From: a virus
IMG/VR virus record: IMGVR_UViG_3300049003_000120
Coordinates: 1-32,279 of that record
Length of the DNA: 32,279 nucleotides
Direction: 5' to 3' (one strand)
Shown: positions 21,737 through 28,874 of the stretch, piece after piece
How positions within the stretch are numbered: the stretch's first letter is position 1
Layout of the letters: the number at the start of each line of letters is the position of its first letter
Made by a program: the position numbers and the translations under genes
The notes under the pieces: generated by a model
Databases searched by the model: none
What the model was told of the DNA's origin: nothing
What the model saw: the letters and a program-made list of their open reading frames with translations, nothing else

Positions 21737-23586
21737 GCGGTGGGTTGAGGAGCGGGCGGGGTTTGCGGACCGGGAGCGGGCGGCGTCTGGCCGTCTGTCG
21801 GGGCCGGGGTTTGACCGCCCTGTTGCTGAACGAACTGCATGATGATTCCTTGGAGCTGCGGCGGGAGCTGTTGGAACTCCGGCGTATCGGTGATGGACGT
21901 TTTCGCGTTCTGCATCTGGGCGAGGCGCGAAACGATTTCGTCGATGTTCGAGTACTTGTAAGCCTTCAGCACTTCCTCCGGCGGAAGGAGACCGACTTGG
22001 AAGAGCTCCATGGCCGTGTCGCGCTGGCCCTGTCCGGTGAACGCTGCGCCGCTTTCGATTTCAACCTTCACCATGTACTTCGAAGAGACCGGAATGGCCT
22101 GGCTGTCGGGGTTCTGAGCCGCGAGGCTGTTGCTCGCTGAGACGAGCTGGAAAAAGTCCGGCGAGCCGTCGGTCATGTGGTGAATCGTGACGGGATCGGT
22201 GAAGCAGCGGTCTGCCTGGTCGAGCACCTTCTCGGCAATCTCTTCGAGCGTCGAGCTGAGGAGGTCGATCGGCGTCTGGTTGTTCGCGTATTCGATGTTC
22301 TTCAGCATCTCAAGCGCATGCGCGGCTTTCACCCCCGCCGGCACTTTGCCGAACGAGACAACCGAAGTTCCGATCTCGTCCATGAGGTCCTTCAGGATGG
22401 TGAGGGTTTCAACCGACGACTGCGGCGATGCGCCCGGCTGGAGCCACTGCGGTGCGGTGGAACCTTCGTACTCGATGACTTCACCCTGGTCATTCAGGAC
22501 CCGGTTCATCTTGGTCATCTTCGGTTTCAAGAAGCGAGCGACGGCGGTGGTCCGCGCGTAGCCTTCGAGCATCGCGAGCTGAATGTCGATCGCTTGGTTT
22601 AGCGAGATGAGGTCGTAGTAGGGCGAGGACTTGTACAGCAGGCCGTCCAGAGGCTTGTAGGCGACGAACGGGTGCTCCGTCGATTCGGTGTGTTCTTCAC
22701 GAAGGACCTGGCCCTGCGACTCCGTAATGAGGTCCCAGTGGTCACCGTCCTTGATCCAGCACTCTTTGAGAAATGCTCGGGCGATTCGAGGATCTTGAAT
22801 TGCTTGCGCCGAACCTCCGCGTGACGCCTCCTTCAGTTTGATGTCCTTCCAGTCGGAGAGGGACATTTTTGTTTCGGGCTGGAGCTTTGCGGTCGCGGTA
22901 GGGTCGTAGAGGAGCTTTGCCCGCATCTTCGGCTGGCCGGTCTCGTCCATCACCGGCTCGCCGGTCTGAGGGTCGGTTTCCGGCTCCGTTTCGCCGCTCT
23001 CTGCGGTTCGGATGTACTCAAGCGTCCGCGACACCGTCTTGATGATGACGCTCGTTTCTTTGAGGCTCTTGATACCTGGCTCATGCCAAATGTCGTACGG
23101 CTCGTAGGTGTCGATGAAGATGTTGCCCTTCGAGTCCGCGCCGACCTCAGCGTAGCCGACGCCGTACTTGAAACCGTAGCTCACAAGCTCTCGGACGCGG
23201 TCCTTCATGTCCATGAAGTACCAGAGGTCCGAGAACCACTGACTCATCCTGCTCGCGGTGCGGTCGAAGAGCTGCTTTGCCTCCTCGCTCTGCATGTCGT
23301 CGCCCTCGGGCCGCGGGTAGATGTTCCAGCGCGGATCATTCGAGAGAACGATGTTGACGAGGCTCGATACCTGTTTCTTTGCACGAGGAATCGGGCGGAC
23401 TTTGATGCCCTCGAGCTGCCCGAGCTGGTTCATCTGCTTCACGAAGTGGTTGCCCTCGTCGAAGTTGTCGGCGAGATACCAGCGCAGCTCATGTTTTCGG
23501 CGGCTCGCGTTCAGAGACGTAAAAAGCTCCTGAATGAGGGTCGCGGTAGCTGCTGGCTTCGTGGTGTTTTGAGCGTCGGGTTCTAT
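21733..23586 (-). CDS. Portal protein with an apparent ATA start
   Basis: 617 residues if started at 23586. The dodecameric gateway for DNA packaging, identified by a portal-like N-terminus (SRRKHELRWYLADNFDEGNH, then QVSSLVNIVLSNDPRWNIYP), TYEPYDIWHEPG and a Gln/Pro-rich C-terminus. The first ATG/GTG/TTG in frame is GTG at 23442, but this lies inside the conserved N-terminal region. From the TAA at 23599-23601 to that GTG the frame is fully open and contains only rare starts: ATA (23586, with AGGG 7 nt upstream) and ATT. ATA at 23586 is proposed. The same TAA ends the preceding gene in the same frame, so readthrough or a base error are alternatives. Confidence 0.82.
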   Translation of the reverse strand: MEPDAQNTTKPAATATLIQELFTSLNASRRKHELRWYLADNFDEGNHFVKQMNQLGQLEGIKVRPIPRAKKQVSSLVNIVLSNDPRWNIYPRPEGDDMQSEEAKQLFDRTASRMSQWFSDLWYFMDMKDRVRELVSYGFKYGVGYAEVGADSKGNIFIDTYEPYDIWHEPGIKSLKETSVIIKTVSRTLEYIRTAESGETEPETDPQTGEPVMDETGQPKMRAKLLYDPTATAKLQPETKMSLSDWKDIKLKEASRGGSAQAIQDPRIARAFLKECWIKDGDHWDLITESQGQVLREEHTESTEHPFVAYKPLDGLLYKSSPYYDLISLNQAIDIQLAMLEGYARTTAVARFLKPKMTKMNRVLNDQGEVIEYEGSTAPQWLQPGASPQSSVETLTILKDLMDEIGTSVVSFGKVPAGVKAAHALEMLKNIEYANNQTPIDLLSSTLEEIAEKVLDQADRCFTDPVTIHHMTDGSPDFFQLVSASNSLAAQNPDSQAIPVSSKYMVKVEIESGAAFTGQGQRDTAMELFQVGLLPPEEVLKAYKYSNIDEIVSRLAQMQNAKTSITDTPEFQQLPPQLQGIIMQFVQQQGGQTPAPTDGQTPPAPGPQTPPAPQPTA

Positions 23587-23598
23587 CGAAGTGCCCTG

Positions 23599-23865
23599 TT
23601 ACTCCTCCATTTCTCTGTCATCCTGCTCTAACGCGGCTCGCGCCGCTTGAAGCGCCTTCTCGGGGTCGATGTCCTCAAGGGACTTCGGTTGCACATCTGG
23701 AGCGTCTTCCGTGAGTTCGTCGCGGAGCGCCTTCTTTGCCATGACGTAATCGGCCGGAGTCGCCGCTTTGATTTCCAGTGTCAGATCCTCAATCTGCCGC
23801 GCATGCAAGACCTGCTGAATTACGAGCAGCAAGACGAACGCGATGAGAGTGAGGATCTGAAACAT
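23599..23865 (-). CDS. 88-residue membrane-anchored acidic protein
   Basis: Start ATG 23865 lies one base past the preceding TAG; the longer reading (to 23952) would add a Lys/Arg/Pro-rich tract overlapping the previous gene out of frame. An N-terminal transmembrane segment (FQILTLIAFVLLLVIQQVL, 2-20) precedes an acidic, helical tail ending in REMEE. Its stop is in the same frame as the portal, with no other stop codon between. Function unknown. Confidence 0.65.
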   Translation of the reverse strand: MFQILTLIAFVLLLVIQQVLHARQIEDLTLEIKAATPADYVMAKKALRDELTEDAPDVQPKSLEDIDPEKALQAARAALEQDDREMEE

Positions 23866-23866
23866 G

Positions 23867-24079
23867 CTATTTCTTGCCCTTCTTCGGGGCGGTTTCTTCG
23901 GTTGTCTCGGTTTCTGGTTCGGCTGCCGGCGCGTCCTTGTCGGTGTTGCCATTCACTTGGCTCATGACCGGCTTTTCAACCGGGGCGCCACTCGGATGGT
24001 TCACTTCGTTCGGACAGCTGACTGCGTCTGCGGGAACGTTCGCCTCGCAAACGGGGCAGCGTGTTGGTTCAGTTGGCAT
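23867..24079 (-). CDS. 70-residue zinc-binding protein with acidic tail
   Basis: CPVCEANVPADAVSCPNEVNH near the N-terminus gives a Cys3His zinc-binding set; the remainder is disordered and acidic (AAEPETETTEETAP) with a KKGKK end. ATG 24079 is used because the Cys motif starts within eight residues; a GTG-type extension is not needed. It overlaps the stop of the previous gene by 11 bp. Role unknown. Confidence 0.65.
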   Translation of the reverse strand: MPTEPTRCPVCEANVPADAVSCPNEVNHPSGAPVEKPVMSQVNGNTDKDAPAAEPETETTEETAPKKGKK

Positions 24080-24359
24080 TTTCTGGATTCGTTGATGTTT
24101 CTCCGACCTTTTCAATCTGGTTTAAAAATTCGTTCACAACGCCGAGCTGCTGAATGAGTGCGTTCTTCCTGGCGCGGGTCGTTATCAAATCCTGTTCGAG
24201 GTTCGCCTTCTGGGCGTCGTTCGCCGGAAGCAGGTTGAGGCGCTGAAGTGCCGCCTCGTTCACTTCGACCTGAACTAACGCCGCCACTGCCTCGGAATGC
24301 ATGCGTTCGAGGACGCCTTGCCGAATCACTTCGTCACCCGGCCTTGAGTTGTTGTTCAT
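24069..24359 (-). CDS. 96-residue coiled-coil protein
   Basis: Helical, heptad-like product (EAVAALVQVEVNEAALQRLN and LEQDLITTRARKNALIQQLG) with a disordered Asn/Ser end. It follows the terminase gene and a promoter candidate whose -10 ends 6 bases before this ATG, so it could be translated from a leaderless mRNA. No Shine-Dalgarno. Unknown function, presumably linked to head assembly. Confidence 0.6.
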   Translation of the reverse strand: MNNNSRPGDEVIRQGVLERMHSEAVAALVQVEVNEAALQRLNLLPANDAQKANLEQDLITTRARKNALIQQLGVVNEFLNQIEKVGETSTNPENAN

Positions 24360-24365
24360 GCATTG

Positions 24366-24398
24366 AGATTAGCGCGCGTACAGAAACGCGCAATGTGC
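24366..24398 (-). promoter_or_regulatory. Promoter candidate after the terminase gene
   Basis: Minus strand: TGCACA, -35 TTGCGC (24393-24388), a 16-nt spacer, -10 TAATCT (24371-24366), then CAATGC and the ATG of the next gene. The spacer contains the dyad GCGCGT (24391-24386) / ACGCGC (24379-24374), a possible operator. The 14-mer CTTATGCACATTGC (24403-24390) is identical to that at 11451-11438. Confidence 0.55.
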
Positions 24399-24403
24399 AT
24401 AAG

Positions 24404-25834
24404 TTAGCCCCACGCTTCTTCGGATGACTCTCCGTCCGAAATTTGGCGCATGTCGTTCTCCACGGCATCCCACAGCGACTCGCGCGGTGTGAGCGGCTGC
24501 TTCGGTCGATCGGAGCGCGGCGGTCGGCTCATGACCGCGTACCGGCCGTCATCGCCGGCGTGGTCTTCGCCGTCGGTGTCGAGGTCTTCGGTCTTGAACT
24601 GGTCGTAGACGAGCGCGGGAATGGTGCGTATTGCGTTCGTGCAGGTCGAGAAGTACCGGATTGCCGCCACGCGCTTGCCGTCACGTTCGAAGGGCTTCAG
24701 GTACTCACGGAAGACACGCCAGCCGGTGAGGCGGTCGTTGTTGGCCTTCACGAGCTGGATGGAGCGGTGCTGTTCCATCGCGACCTGCTCCATGAGTTCC
24801 GCGCCGGAGAGTTCGGTCTGGCCCGTCTTGTTCCAGATCGCCGGATCGGCGACCCAGTAGCGCACGTCCTCATTCGGCGGCGTCATCTTCAGGATCTCGC
24901 GCGCGAGGTCTTTGAACGTGAGACCGGTCTGGTAGAGCTCACGGTAGGCGGTGATGTTGCCGTCGTAGTCCGCCGCCCACCAGTGGACCGATGACGGTGC
25001 GGAGTAGCCGTAGTCGATGGAGATGAATCGCTCGTAGGACGCCGGGAGCGGGTACGGGGGGCAGGTGTGGATGTCGTTTCTCCACTCGGTGAAGTACTGG
25101 CCTTTGAAGATGTTCCAGTCTCCTTCGACGAACGCCTTCCGCATCTCGGCGGGGAGAGAGTCGAGCTGCCGGAGGTACGCCGGGTCCAGGTGCGGGTTGT
25201 CCTTCGCGAATGCCGGCACGTAAACGAACTCGTCCGCCTCCTGCTCTTCGGGCGGGAAGTCGCGGTCAATCCAGTACTTCTTCACCCAGGCATGGCCGAT
25301 TGAGCCGGGGTTCGTGGCGGCGATGAACTTCCACTCCTCGGCAGGGATGCCGGGCCAGCGAAGGCGGTTTCTGAGGTCGTTGAAAACTTCGAGCTGGTTT
25401 TTGGTCAGCTCGTCGGTGCCGATCGCCGCGAATTCAGCCGACTGGTATTTCGATGTGTCGTCCAGGTTTCTGAAGGCGATGACGCCGGCGCCGTACTCAG
25501 GCTTCAGGATGAAGCAGTTGCCGTAGTCCTTGTGGTCGGGATGGTGCTTACCGAGCCACTCCGGAAACTCGCGGGCAATCTTCGAGAGCTGGCGGTCTTT
25601 GAGGGCCGGGTAGTTCTCGCAGAAGAGCGCCACCGTGACGCCCGTTGCGCCGTAGGCAGCGTGGAAGTACAGCAGCAGTTTGACGAGCGCCCAGCGCAGC
25701 CAGTACGACTTGCCGCCGCCCATCGCGCCGCCGTAGAGGACGTACTTCGCGCCGCGCAGGGCCTTGTTGGCTTCCTTCTGGCGGTCGGTCCACCGAACGA
25801 TGTCGCTGAACCTGACGCGCTCAATCGTCGGCAT
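24404..25834 (-). CDS. terL: Terminase large subunit
   Basis: 476 residues: the packaging motor ATPase plus nuclease. Walker A is GGAMGGGKS (35-43), Walker B acid pair in AIGTDEL (D141, E142), coupling motif AATNP (about 173-177). The RNase H-like nuclease has FISIDYG (D274), VADPAIW (D330) and the acid pair in HAGDDGRY (about D428/D429). ATG 25834 is preferred to TTG one codon earlier. The start overlaps the small subunit stop by 14 bp. Confidence 0.95.
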   Translation of the reverse strand: MPTIERVRFSDIVRWTDRQKEANKALRGAKYVLYGGAMGGGKSYWLRWALVKLLLYFHAAYGATGVTVALFCENYPALKDRQLSKIAREFPEWLGKHHPDHKDYGNCFILKPEYGAGVIAFRNLDDTSKYQSAEFAAIGTDELTKNQLEVFNDLRNRLRWPGIPAEEWKFIAATNPGSIGHAWVKKYWIDRDFPPEEQEADEFVYVPAFAKDNPHLDPAYLRQLDSLPAEMRKAFVEGDWNIFKGQYFTEWRNDIHTCPPYPLPASYERFISIDYGYSAPSSVHWWAADYDGNITAYRELYQTGLTFKDLAREILKMTPPNEDVRYWVADPAIWNKTGQTELSGAELMEQVAMEQHRSIQLVKANNDRLTGWRVFREYLKPFERDGKRVAAIRYFSTCTNAIRTIPALVYDQFKTEDLDTDGEDHAGDDGRYAVMSRPPRSDRPKQPLTPRESLWDAVENDMRQISDGESSEEAWG

Positions 25835-26120
25835 CAAGGACGATGAGTCGCTTCACCTCGTCGACCTTCAGATTCATGTTGTCGGGATAGAGCTTCTTGA
25901 AAATGGCTTCGTCGCGCTCCTTGAGGCCCGCATGAGCGCGGAGGAGAAAGGCTTCACGGATTGAGAGAGGCTTTTGCGCCTCGAATTTCTTGCGCAAGTC
26001 TTCGATGAGCTTCGCGTCGTTGAAGTCCGCCCAGAGCTGTTTGAAATCGGCAAACTCGCGTCCGGCGCCTTTCCTGCCGGACCTTCCCTTCTTGCCGTGA
26101 TTGCCGTTGTTTGTGCGCAT
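25821..26120 (-). CDS. terS: Probable terminase small subunit
   Basis: 99 residues from ATG 26120 (a TTG at 26159 would add 13). A basic Gly-rich N-terminus (NHGKKGRSGRKGAGREF) like an AT-hook/DNA-binding arm is followed by helices (FKQLWADFNDAKLIEDLRKK, SIREAFLLRAHAGLKERDEA). It lies directly before TerL with a 14-bp overlap, the usual place for TerS. No signature motif, so the call rests on position and character. Confidence 0.65.
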   Translation of the reverse strand: MRTNNGNHGKKGRSGRKGAGREFADFKQLWADFNDAKLIEDLRKKFEAQKPLSIREAFLLRAHAGLKERDEAIFKKLYPDNMNLKVDEVKRLIVLDADD

Positions 26121-26151
26121 ACGAATTAAAACGAAAAAATCTTTGGGGTAC

Positions 26152-26313
26152 TTAGTCAAACCGACCGTCGAACGTTGCCTCCCGGAGCTTCCGCATGGCC
26201 TCTCGGTAGCGTTGGTTCTTGTTGTGGAGCGGGTACTTCGGGCGGCGTCCTTTCTTCGAGCGATGGACGCGGTGCGGGTAGCCGGCGGTTCGGATGGACT
26301 TCACGCGAGTCAT
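26152..26313 (-). CDS. 53-residue basic protein
   Basis: Highly basic product (TRVKSIRTAGYPHRVHRSKK) with a helical C-terminus (YREAMRKLREATFDGRFD). It is first after promoter P3, whose -10 ends 18 bases upstream of this ATG. Possibly nucleic-acid binding; no family recognised. Confidence 0.55.
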   Translation of the reverse strand: MTRVKSIRTAGYPHRVHRSKKGRRPKYPLHNKNQRYREAMRKLREATFDGRFD

Positions 26314-26331
26314 GGGCGTCGTGGTTCTTTC

Positions 26332-26364
26332 AGCGTAGAACACCTGCGAAGATGGTCAAGTGCA
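26332..26364 (-). promoter_or_regulatory. Promoter P3 ahead of the terminase cluster
   Basis: Minus strand: TGCAC upstream of TTGACC (26359-26354), 16-nt spacer, TACGCT (26337-26332) followed by GAAAG. Core and downstream bases match P4 (31459-31491). It would drive the basic 53-residue gene and the terminases. Confidence 0.65.
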
Positions 26365-26407
26365 CATCAGGAAGGTGGGCCGGTCTGACGACGTGGAGGC
26401 GCGAACG

Positions 26408-26596
26408 ATGAACGAAATCCAAGGCGGAGCCGTGCAGTGCGGGCGATGCGCGGGTGATGGCAAGTGTGACAATTGCGACGGACGAGGCAGGCGGCACAGC
26501 GGTTCCGAATGCTCGAAATGCTCAGGCAAGGGAACCTGCAACGGGTGCGGTGGTAGCGGCTGGATCGTCATCCCGATCACGATCATTCAGCGGTAG
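26408..26596 (+). CDS. DnaJ-type zinc-finger protein on the opposite strand
   Basis: 62 residues with four CxxC pairs in the DnaJ cysteine-rich style: CGRCAGDGKCDNCDGRG and CSKCSGKGTCNGCGGSG, enough for two zinc ions. No J domain or substrate-binding domain. ATG 26408 has GGAGG 8 nt upstream. It is the only gene besides the integrase on the plus strand; its stop overlaps the stop of the facing gene by 14 bp, and it begins beside P3. Similar CxxCxGxG pairs occur in the proteins at 31824 and 30660. Confidence 0.75.
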   Translation: MNEIQGGAVQCGRCAGDGKCDNCDGRGRRHSGSECSKCSGKGTCNGCGGSGWIVIPITIIQR

Positions 26597-26738
26597 GCGG
26601 ATGCTCCCGCTTCCACTTCTCGCAGAGCGGGTGCGTCTCGCACTTCGAATTGAAGCCTTGGCACGAGCGACGATGCCGCGTCATGTCTTCAACGTCTCGA
26701 TGGCAGGTGCCGCAGTGAAAAAGCGGTCCGGTGGTCAT
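26583..26738 (-). CDS. 51-residue zinc-finger protein
   Basis: FHCGTCHRDVEDMTRHRRSC has a C2H(H)C layout like a C2HC finger, followed by KCETHPLCEKWKREH with two more Cys and His. Start ATG 26738 lies just past the previous stop (26743). Convergent with the DnaJ-type gene. Function unknown; a nucleic-acid-binding role is plausible. Confidence 0.65.
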   Translation of the reverse strand: MTTGPLFHCGTCHRDVEDMTRHRRSCQGFNSKCETHPLCEKWKREHPPTAE

Positions 26739-26742
26739 GGGG

Positions 26743-26928
26743 TCAGAGTATTCGTTCGGCTTCCTTTCGGATGCTGTTGAGTTCCTCCCAGACGTACAAG
26801 CCGTGAGAGGGGATGTAACCGGCACCGCTGTGGCTGGACTCTTCCATCCATTCGCCGATTCGACGGTGCAGCGAAATTAGGAAGCGTTCTTTCCGTGATG
26901 GTCCAAAAAGTCGAGAGCGAAGTGTCAT
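26743..26928 (-). CDS. 61-residue hypothetical protein
   Basis: Basic N-terminus (TLRSRLFGPSRKERFLISLH) and a helical end (YVWEELNSIRKEAERIL). The ATG overlaps the preceding stop as ATGA (26925-26928), supporting the start. No family recognised. Confidence 0.6.
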   Translation of the reverse strand: MTLRSRLFGPSRKERFLISLHRRIGEWMEESSHSGAGYIPSHGLYVWEELNSIRKEAERIL

Positions 26929-27194
26929 GGTTTTTTAGCTTGCCTGTGTCCTTTCGAGGGAGGGGTGGGGAGCCATTCGATGATGGTTCCGTACTCGGGG
27001 TGTCCGTGGATTTCATAGAAGGTCTGGTAGTCCGGCCAAATCGAGTGCGAGCGGTATTGGGTTAGCCAGCGAACGGCGACAGTGCCATCATCGAAGACTA
27101 CGCCTTCGTACTGAGGTTCGTCGGGAGGGTTTGCCGCGCCTTGTTCGTAGTAGGTTTGCGGAGGGCTCGGACGATAGCCGATAAATAGCTTCAT
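26925..27194 (-). CDS. 89-residue early protein of a recurrent phage type
   Basis: Contains GVVFDDGTVAVRWLTQYRSH, then YQTFYEIHGHPEYGTIIEWL, a pattern I recall from small hypothetical proteins (GVVF.DG.VA.RWL ... HGH...I.WL) of actinobacterial and other phages. Beta-rich, soluble, basic end. No assigned function. Overlaps the next gene by ATGA. Confidence 0.65.
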   Translation of the reverse strand: MKLFIGYRPSPPQTYYEQGAANPPDEPQYEGVVFDDGTVAVRWLTQYRSHSIWPDYQTFYEIHGHPEYGTIIEWLPTPPSKGHRQAKKP

Positions 27195-27248
27195 GTCTTA
27201 GTTCTTAGGTTCTTCTCCCTGACTGGGGGAGGGGTATCTGGCCGGCCG
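27195..27248. repeat. Intergenic palindrome between early genes
   Basis: The gap contains TTCTCCCTGACTGGGGGAGG (about 27210-27230), with CTCCC pairing to GGGAG around a short loop. It belongs to the same loose family as the G/C-rich hairpins at 17555-17595 and 18549-18568. No T-run. Confidence 0.4.
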
Positions 27249-27491
27249 TTATGACGATTGCTGCGGTGGGAGCTTCCGAACTCGGGCAATCGGGCGAATG
27301 TCGATTTCGCAGAGCCATTGCTCCGTTTCGTGGCGAAACTCGTAGAGGCGCTTGTTGTGGGCGGCGGATCTACGTGCGTCGATTTCGCTATCCGAGATCC
27401 ATGGCGGCAGCGAGCCGCCCAGCTGGCGAGGATCAATCCAGGTGCCGACGATGCCATAACCTTTGATTGCTTTGATGGGTTTTGTTTTCAC
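27249..27491 (-). CDS. 80-residue hypothetical early protein
   Basis: GTG 27491 is taken as start because it overlaps the upstream stop as GTGA (27488-27491), the rule in this operon; the frame extends 16 codons further upstream to another GTG. Product has IKGYGIVGTWIDPRQLGGSL and a Trp/Cys region (ETEQWLCEIDIRPIARVRK). No family recognised. Confidence 0.6.
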   Translation of the reverse strand: MKTKPIKAIKGYGIVGTWIDPRQLGGSLPPWISDSEIDARRSAAHNKRLYEFRHETEQWLCEIDIRPIARVRKLPPQQSS

Positions 27492-27649
27492 GTTGTAAAT
27501 AGGCTTGGTTGATTTTCCGGCACCTTCTCTCTCCGGCACTTCGAGCAGACCTTGCCACTGGCGCGGAGGTAGACCAGCGACAAGCGGCGCTTTCCGCAGT
27601 TCGCGCAGCTGTACGGATAAATTGCGCGCCGTTTCGCCTTGAGGGTCAT
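27488..27649 (-). CDS. 53-residue zinc-ribbon protein
   Basis: CANCGKRRLSLVYLRASGKV then CSKC: two CxxC pairs 16 residues apart, a compact zinc ribbon with basic ends, so probably nucleic-acid binding. ATG 27649 overlaps the HNH gene stop (ATGA, 27646-27649). Confidence 0.7.
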   Translation of the reverse strand: MTLKAKRRAIYPYSCANCGKRRLSLVYLRASGKVCSKCRREKVPENQPSLFTT

Positions 27650-28068
27650 TGATATTTGGTGAGCTGTTCTTCGAGAAACTTGCGGGAGAGGGTCCAGTCC
27701 TTCCGGGCGTTGCGGATGGTGCGGAGGGCGACGGTCCATTTGATTCCGCGTCGCCCGATGACGGTCCCCATCACATCCGGGTCGCCGGTGCGGTGGTGCC
27801 GGAAGTGGCAGCCGTGGCAGAGGAAGACGAGGTTCTCATGCTCGAACCGCAACCCGGCGCTCTGGGACTTGGGGACGTAGTGGTGCATGACCTGAAACGG
27901 TGAGCCGCACTCCGCCTCGCACATCCGTCCGGCGTACTTGGCTCGATACCAGTCCTGCAACGCCCGGTCTGCCCGCTCTTTCACGCGCTGAAGTGACTGG
28001 AGCTTGACCTTCTTCCACGCCTTCGCGGCGGGAGAGTTAGGCTTCTTCCGCCGGAGGGTGGTGGGCAT
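27646..28068 (-). CDS. HNH-type nuclease, NinG-like
   Basis: 140 residues. A basic helical N-terminus is followed by the zinc-bound HNH core: C50/C54, HH (62-63, MHHYVPKS), N79 in HENLVFL, C84-x2-C87 and HFRHH (88-92). The arrangement HHYV...LRFEHENLVFLCHGC resembles NinG/Rap recombination nucleases and other phage HNH enzymes. Likely to cut branched or double-stranded DNA in recombination. Start shares one base with the upstream stop (TAATG). Confidence 0.82.
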   Translation of the reverse strand: MPTTLRRKKPNSPAAKAWKKVKLQSLQRVKERADRALQDWYRAKYAGRMCEAECGSPFQVMHHYVPKSQSAGLRFEHENLVFLCHGCHFRHHRTGDPDVMGTVIGRRGIKWTVALRTIRNARKDWTLSRKFLEEQLTKYQ

Positions 28069-28517
28069 TAGAACGGTACTTGGTCTTCCTGTGCCGGCTC
28101 TTCGTCAAGGTTGATGACGGGTTCAGATTCTCCGGATTTCACGATGACGCTGTAGCCGTTCGCGTCTTCGGTTCGGTGGTATCCCTCCGGGATGAGGTAC
28201 AGGGGATACTTCTTGCCCGGCAGCTTGTCGATTTCGACGGCGAGCTCGTGGTTCATCCACTGGCGGGAATCTCCGCCGAAGGCAGATACGAGTCCATCAA
28301 TCGTGGCCGAATTGAGAGCCACATTCAGGGGTTCGGCTTCGCCCTGGAACATGACCTTGCAGACATCCTGCTCCTGCGGGTTGCCCTTCTCATCCTTGTA
28401 GGTTGAGGCTTGGGGGTTGGTTTCGGAGACGATCTTCGCGGTCTTGACTCCGTCTTCAAACAGCTTGCTCTTGTTCGCCCACTTACCTCCGATTGTTCGT
28501 TTTGAGTAAATTGCCAT
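28068..28517 (-). CDS. ssDNA-binding-like protein with SSB-type C-terminal tip
   Basis: 149 residues; WANKSKLFEDGVKTAKIVSE, VCKVMFQGEAEPLNVALNSA, HELAVEIDKLPGKKYPLYLI suggest a beta-barrel body. The acidic end EPAQEDQVPF closely resembles the partner-recruiting tip of bacterial SSB (DDDIPF-like). Placed between a wHTH gene and the HNH nuclease within the recombination module. I infer a second ssDNA-binding protein or SSB mimic; the body is not recognisable as a classical OB fold by eye. Confidence 0.6.
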   Translation of the reverse strand: MAIYSKRTIGGKWANKSKLFEDGVKTAKIVSETNPQASTYKDEKGNPQEQDVCKVMFQGEAEPLNVALNSATIDGLVSAFGGDSRQWMNHELAVEIDKLPGKKYPLYLIPEGYHRTEDANGYSVIVKSGESEPVINLDEEPAQEDQVPF

Positions 28518-28535
28518 AGTTAGATTTTTAGTTGG

Positions 28536-28874
28536 TTAGTAGATTCGGTTTGTGTTGGCGACCTTTGAATCAGGGAAGAGTTGGCCGGGCTGCGGAGGAA
28601 CGACTGGCGCGGGAGGAGTGACGAGCTTCCAGACGATGGCTCCCCTTCCGCTCATCGGGTTTGTTCGGCGAAGCTCCGTTTTTTCGAGGCGGTTCGCCTT
28701 CCGCAGTTCCGTGATGCGCCCGGAAATGGTGTGGTCCGGGACATGAAGGATGTTGCCGATTTCGAAGAGAGTGAGCGGGCCGTGCTGCTCGATAACGCTC
28801 AGGACTTTGTAGGCACGTTCGGAGAGGTTGCGTTCAACGAAGCGGCGGGCCTGAAGAGATGTTTCTTGAATCAT
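28536..28874 (-). CDS. Winged helix-turn-helix regulator
   Basis: 112 residues. SERAYKVLSVIEQHGPLTLF, then ILHVPDHTISGRITELRKAN form a MarR/phage-replisome-organiser style winged helix (about residues 18-70), followed by a wing (GRGAIVWKLV) and a Pro-rich tail. It probably binds DNA in early regulation or origin choice. Start overlaps the upstream stop as ATGA (28871-28874). Confidence 0.75.
   Translation of the reverse strand: MIQETSLQARRFVERNLSERAYKVLSVIEQHGPLTLFEIGNILHVPDHTISGRITELRKANRLEKTELRRTNPMSGRGAIVWKLVTPPAPVVPPQPGQLFPDSKVANTNRIY

Noticed and set aside
26120-26159. TTGACT as a promoter before the small terminase
   Set aside because: The only -10-like sequence (TTAATT) is more than 20 bases away; P3 already covers this gene.
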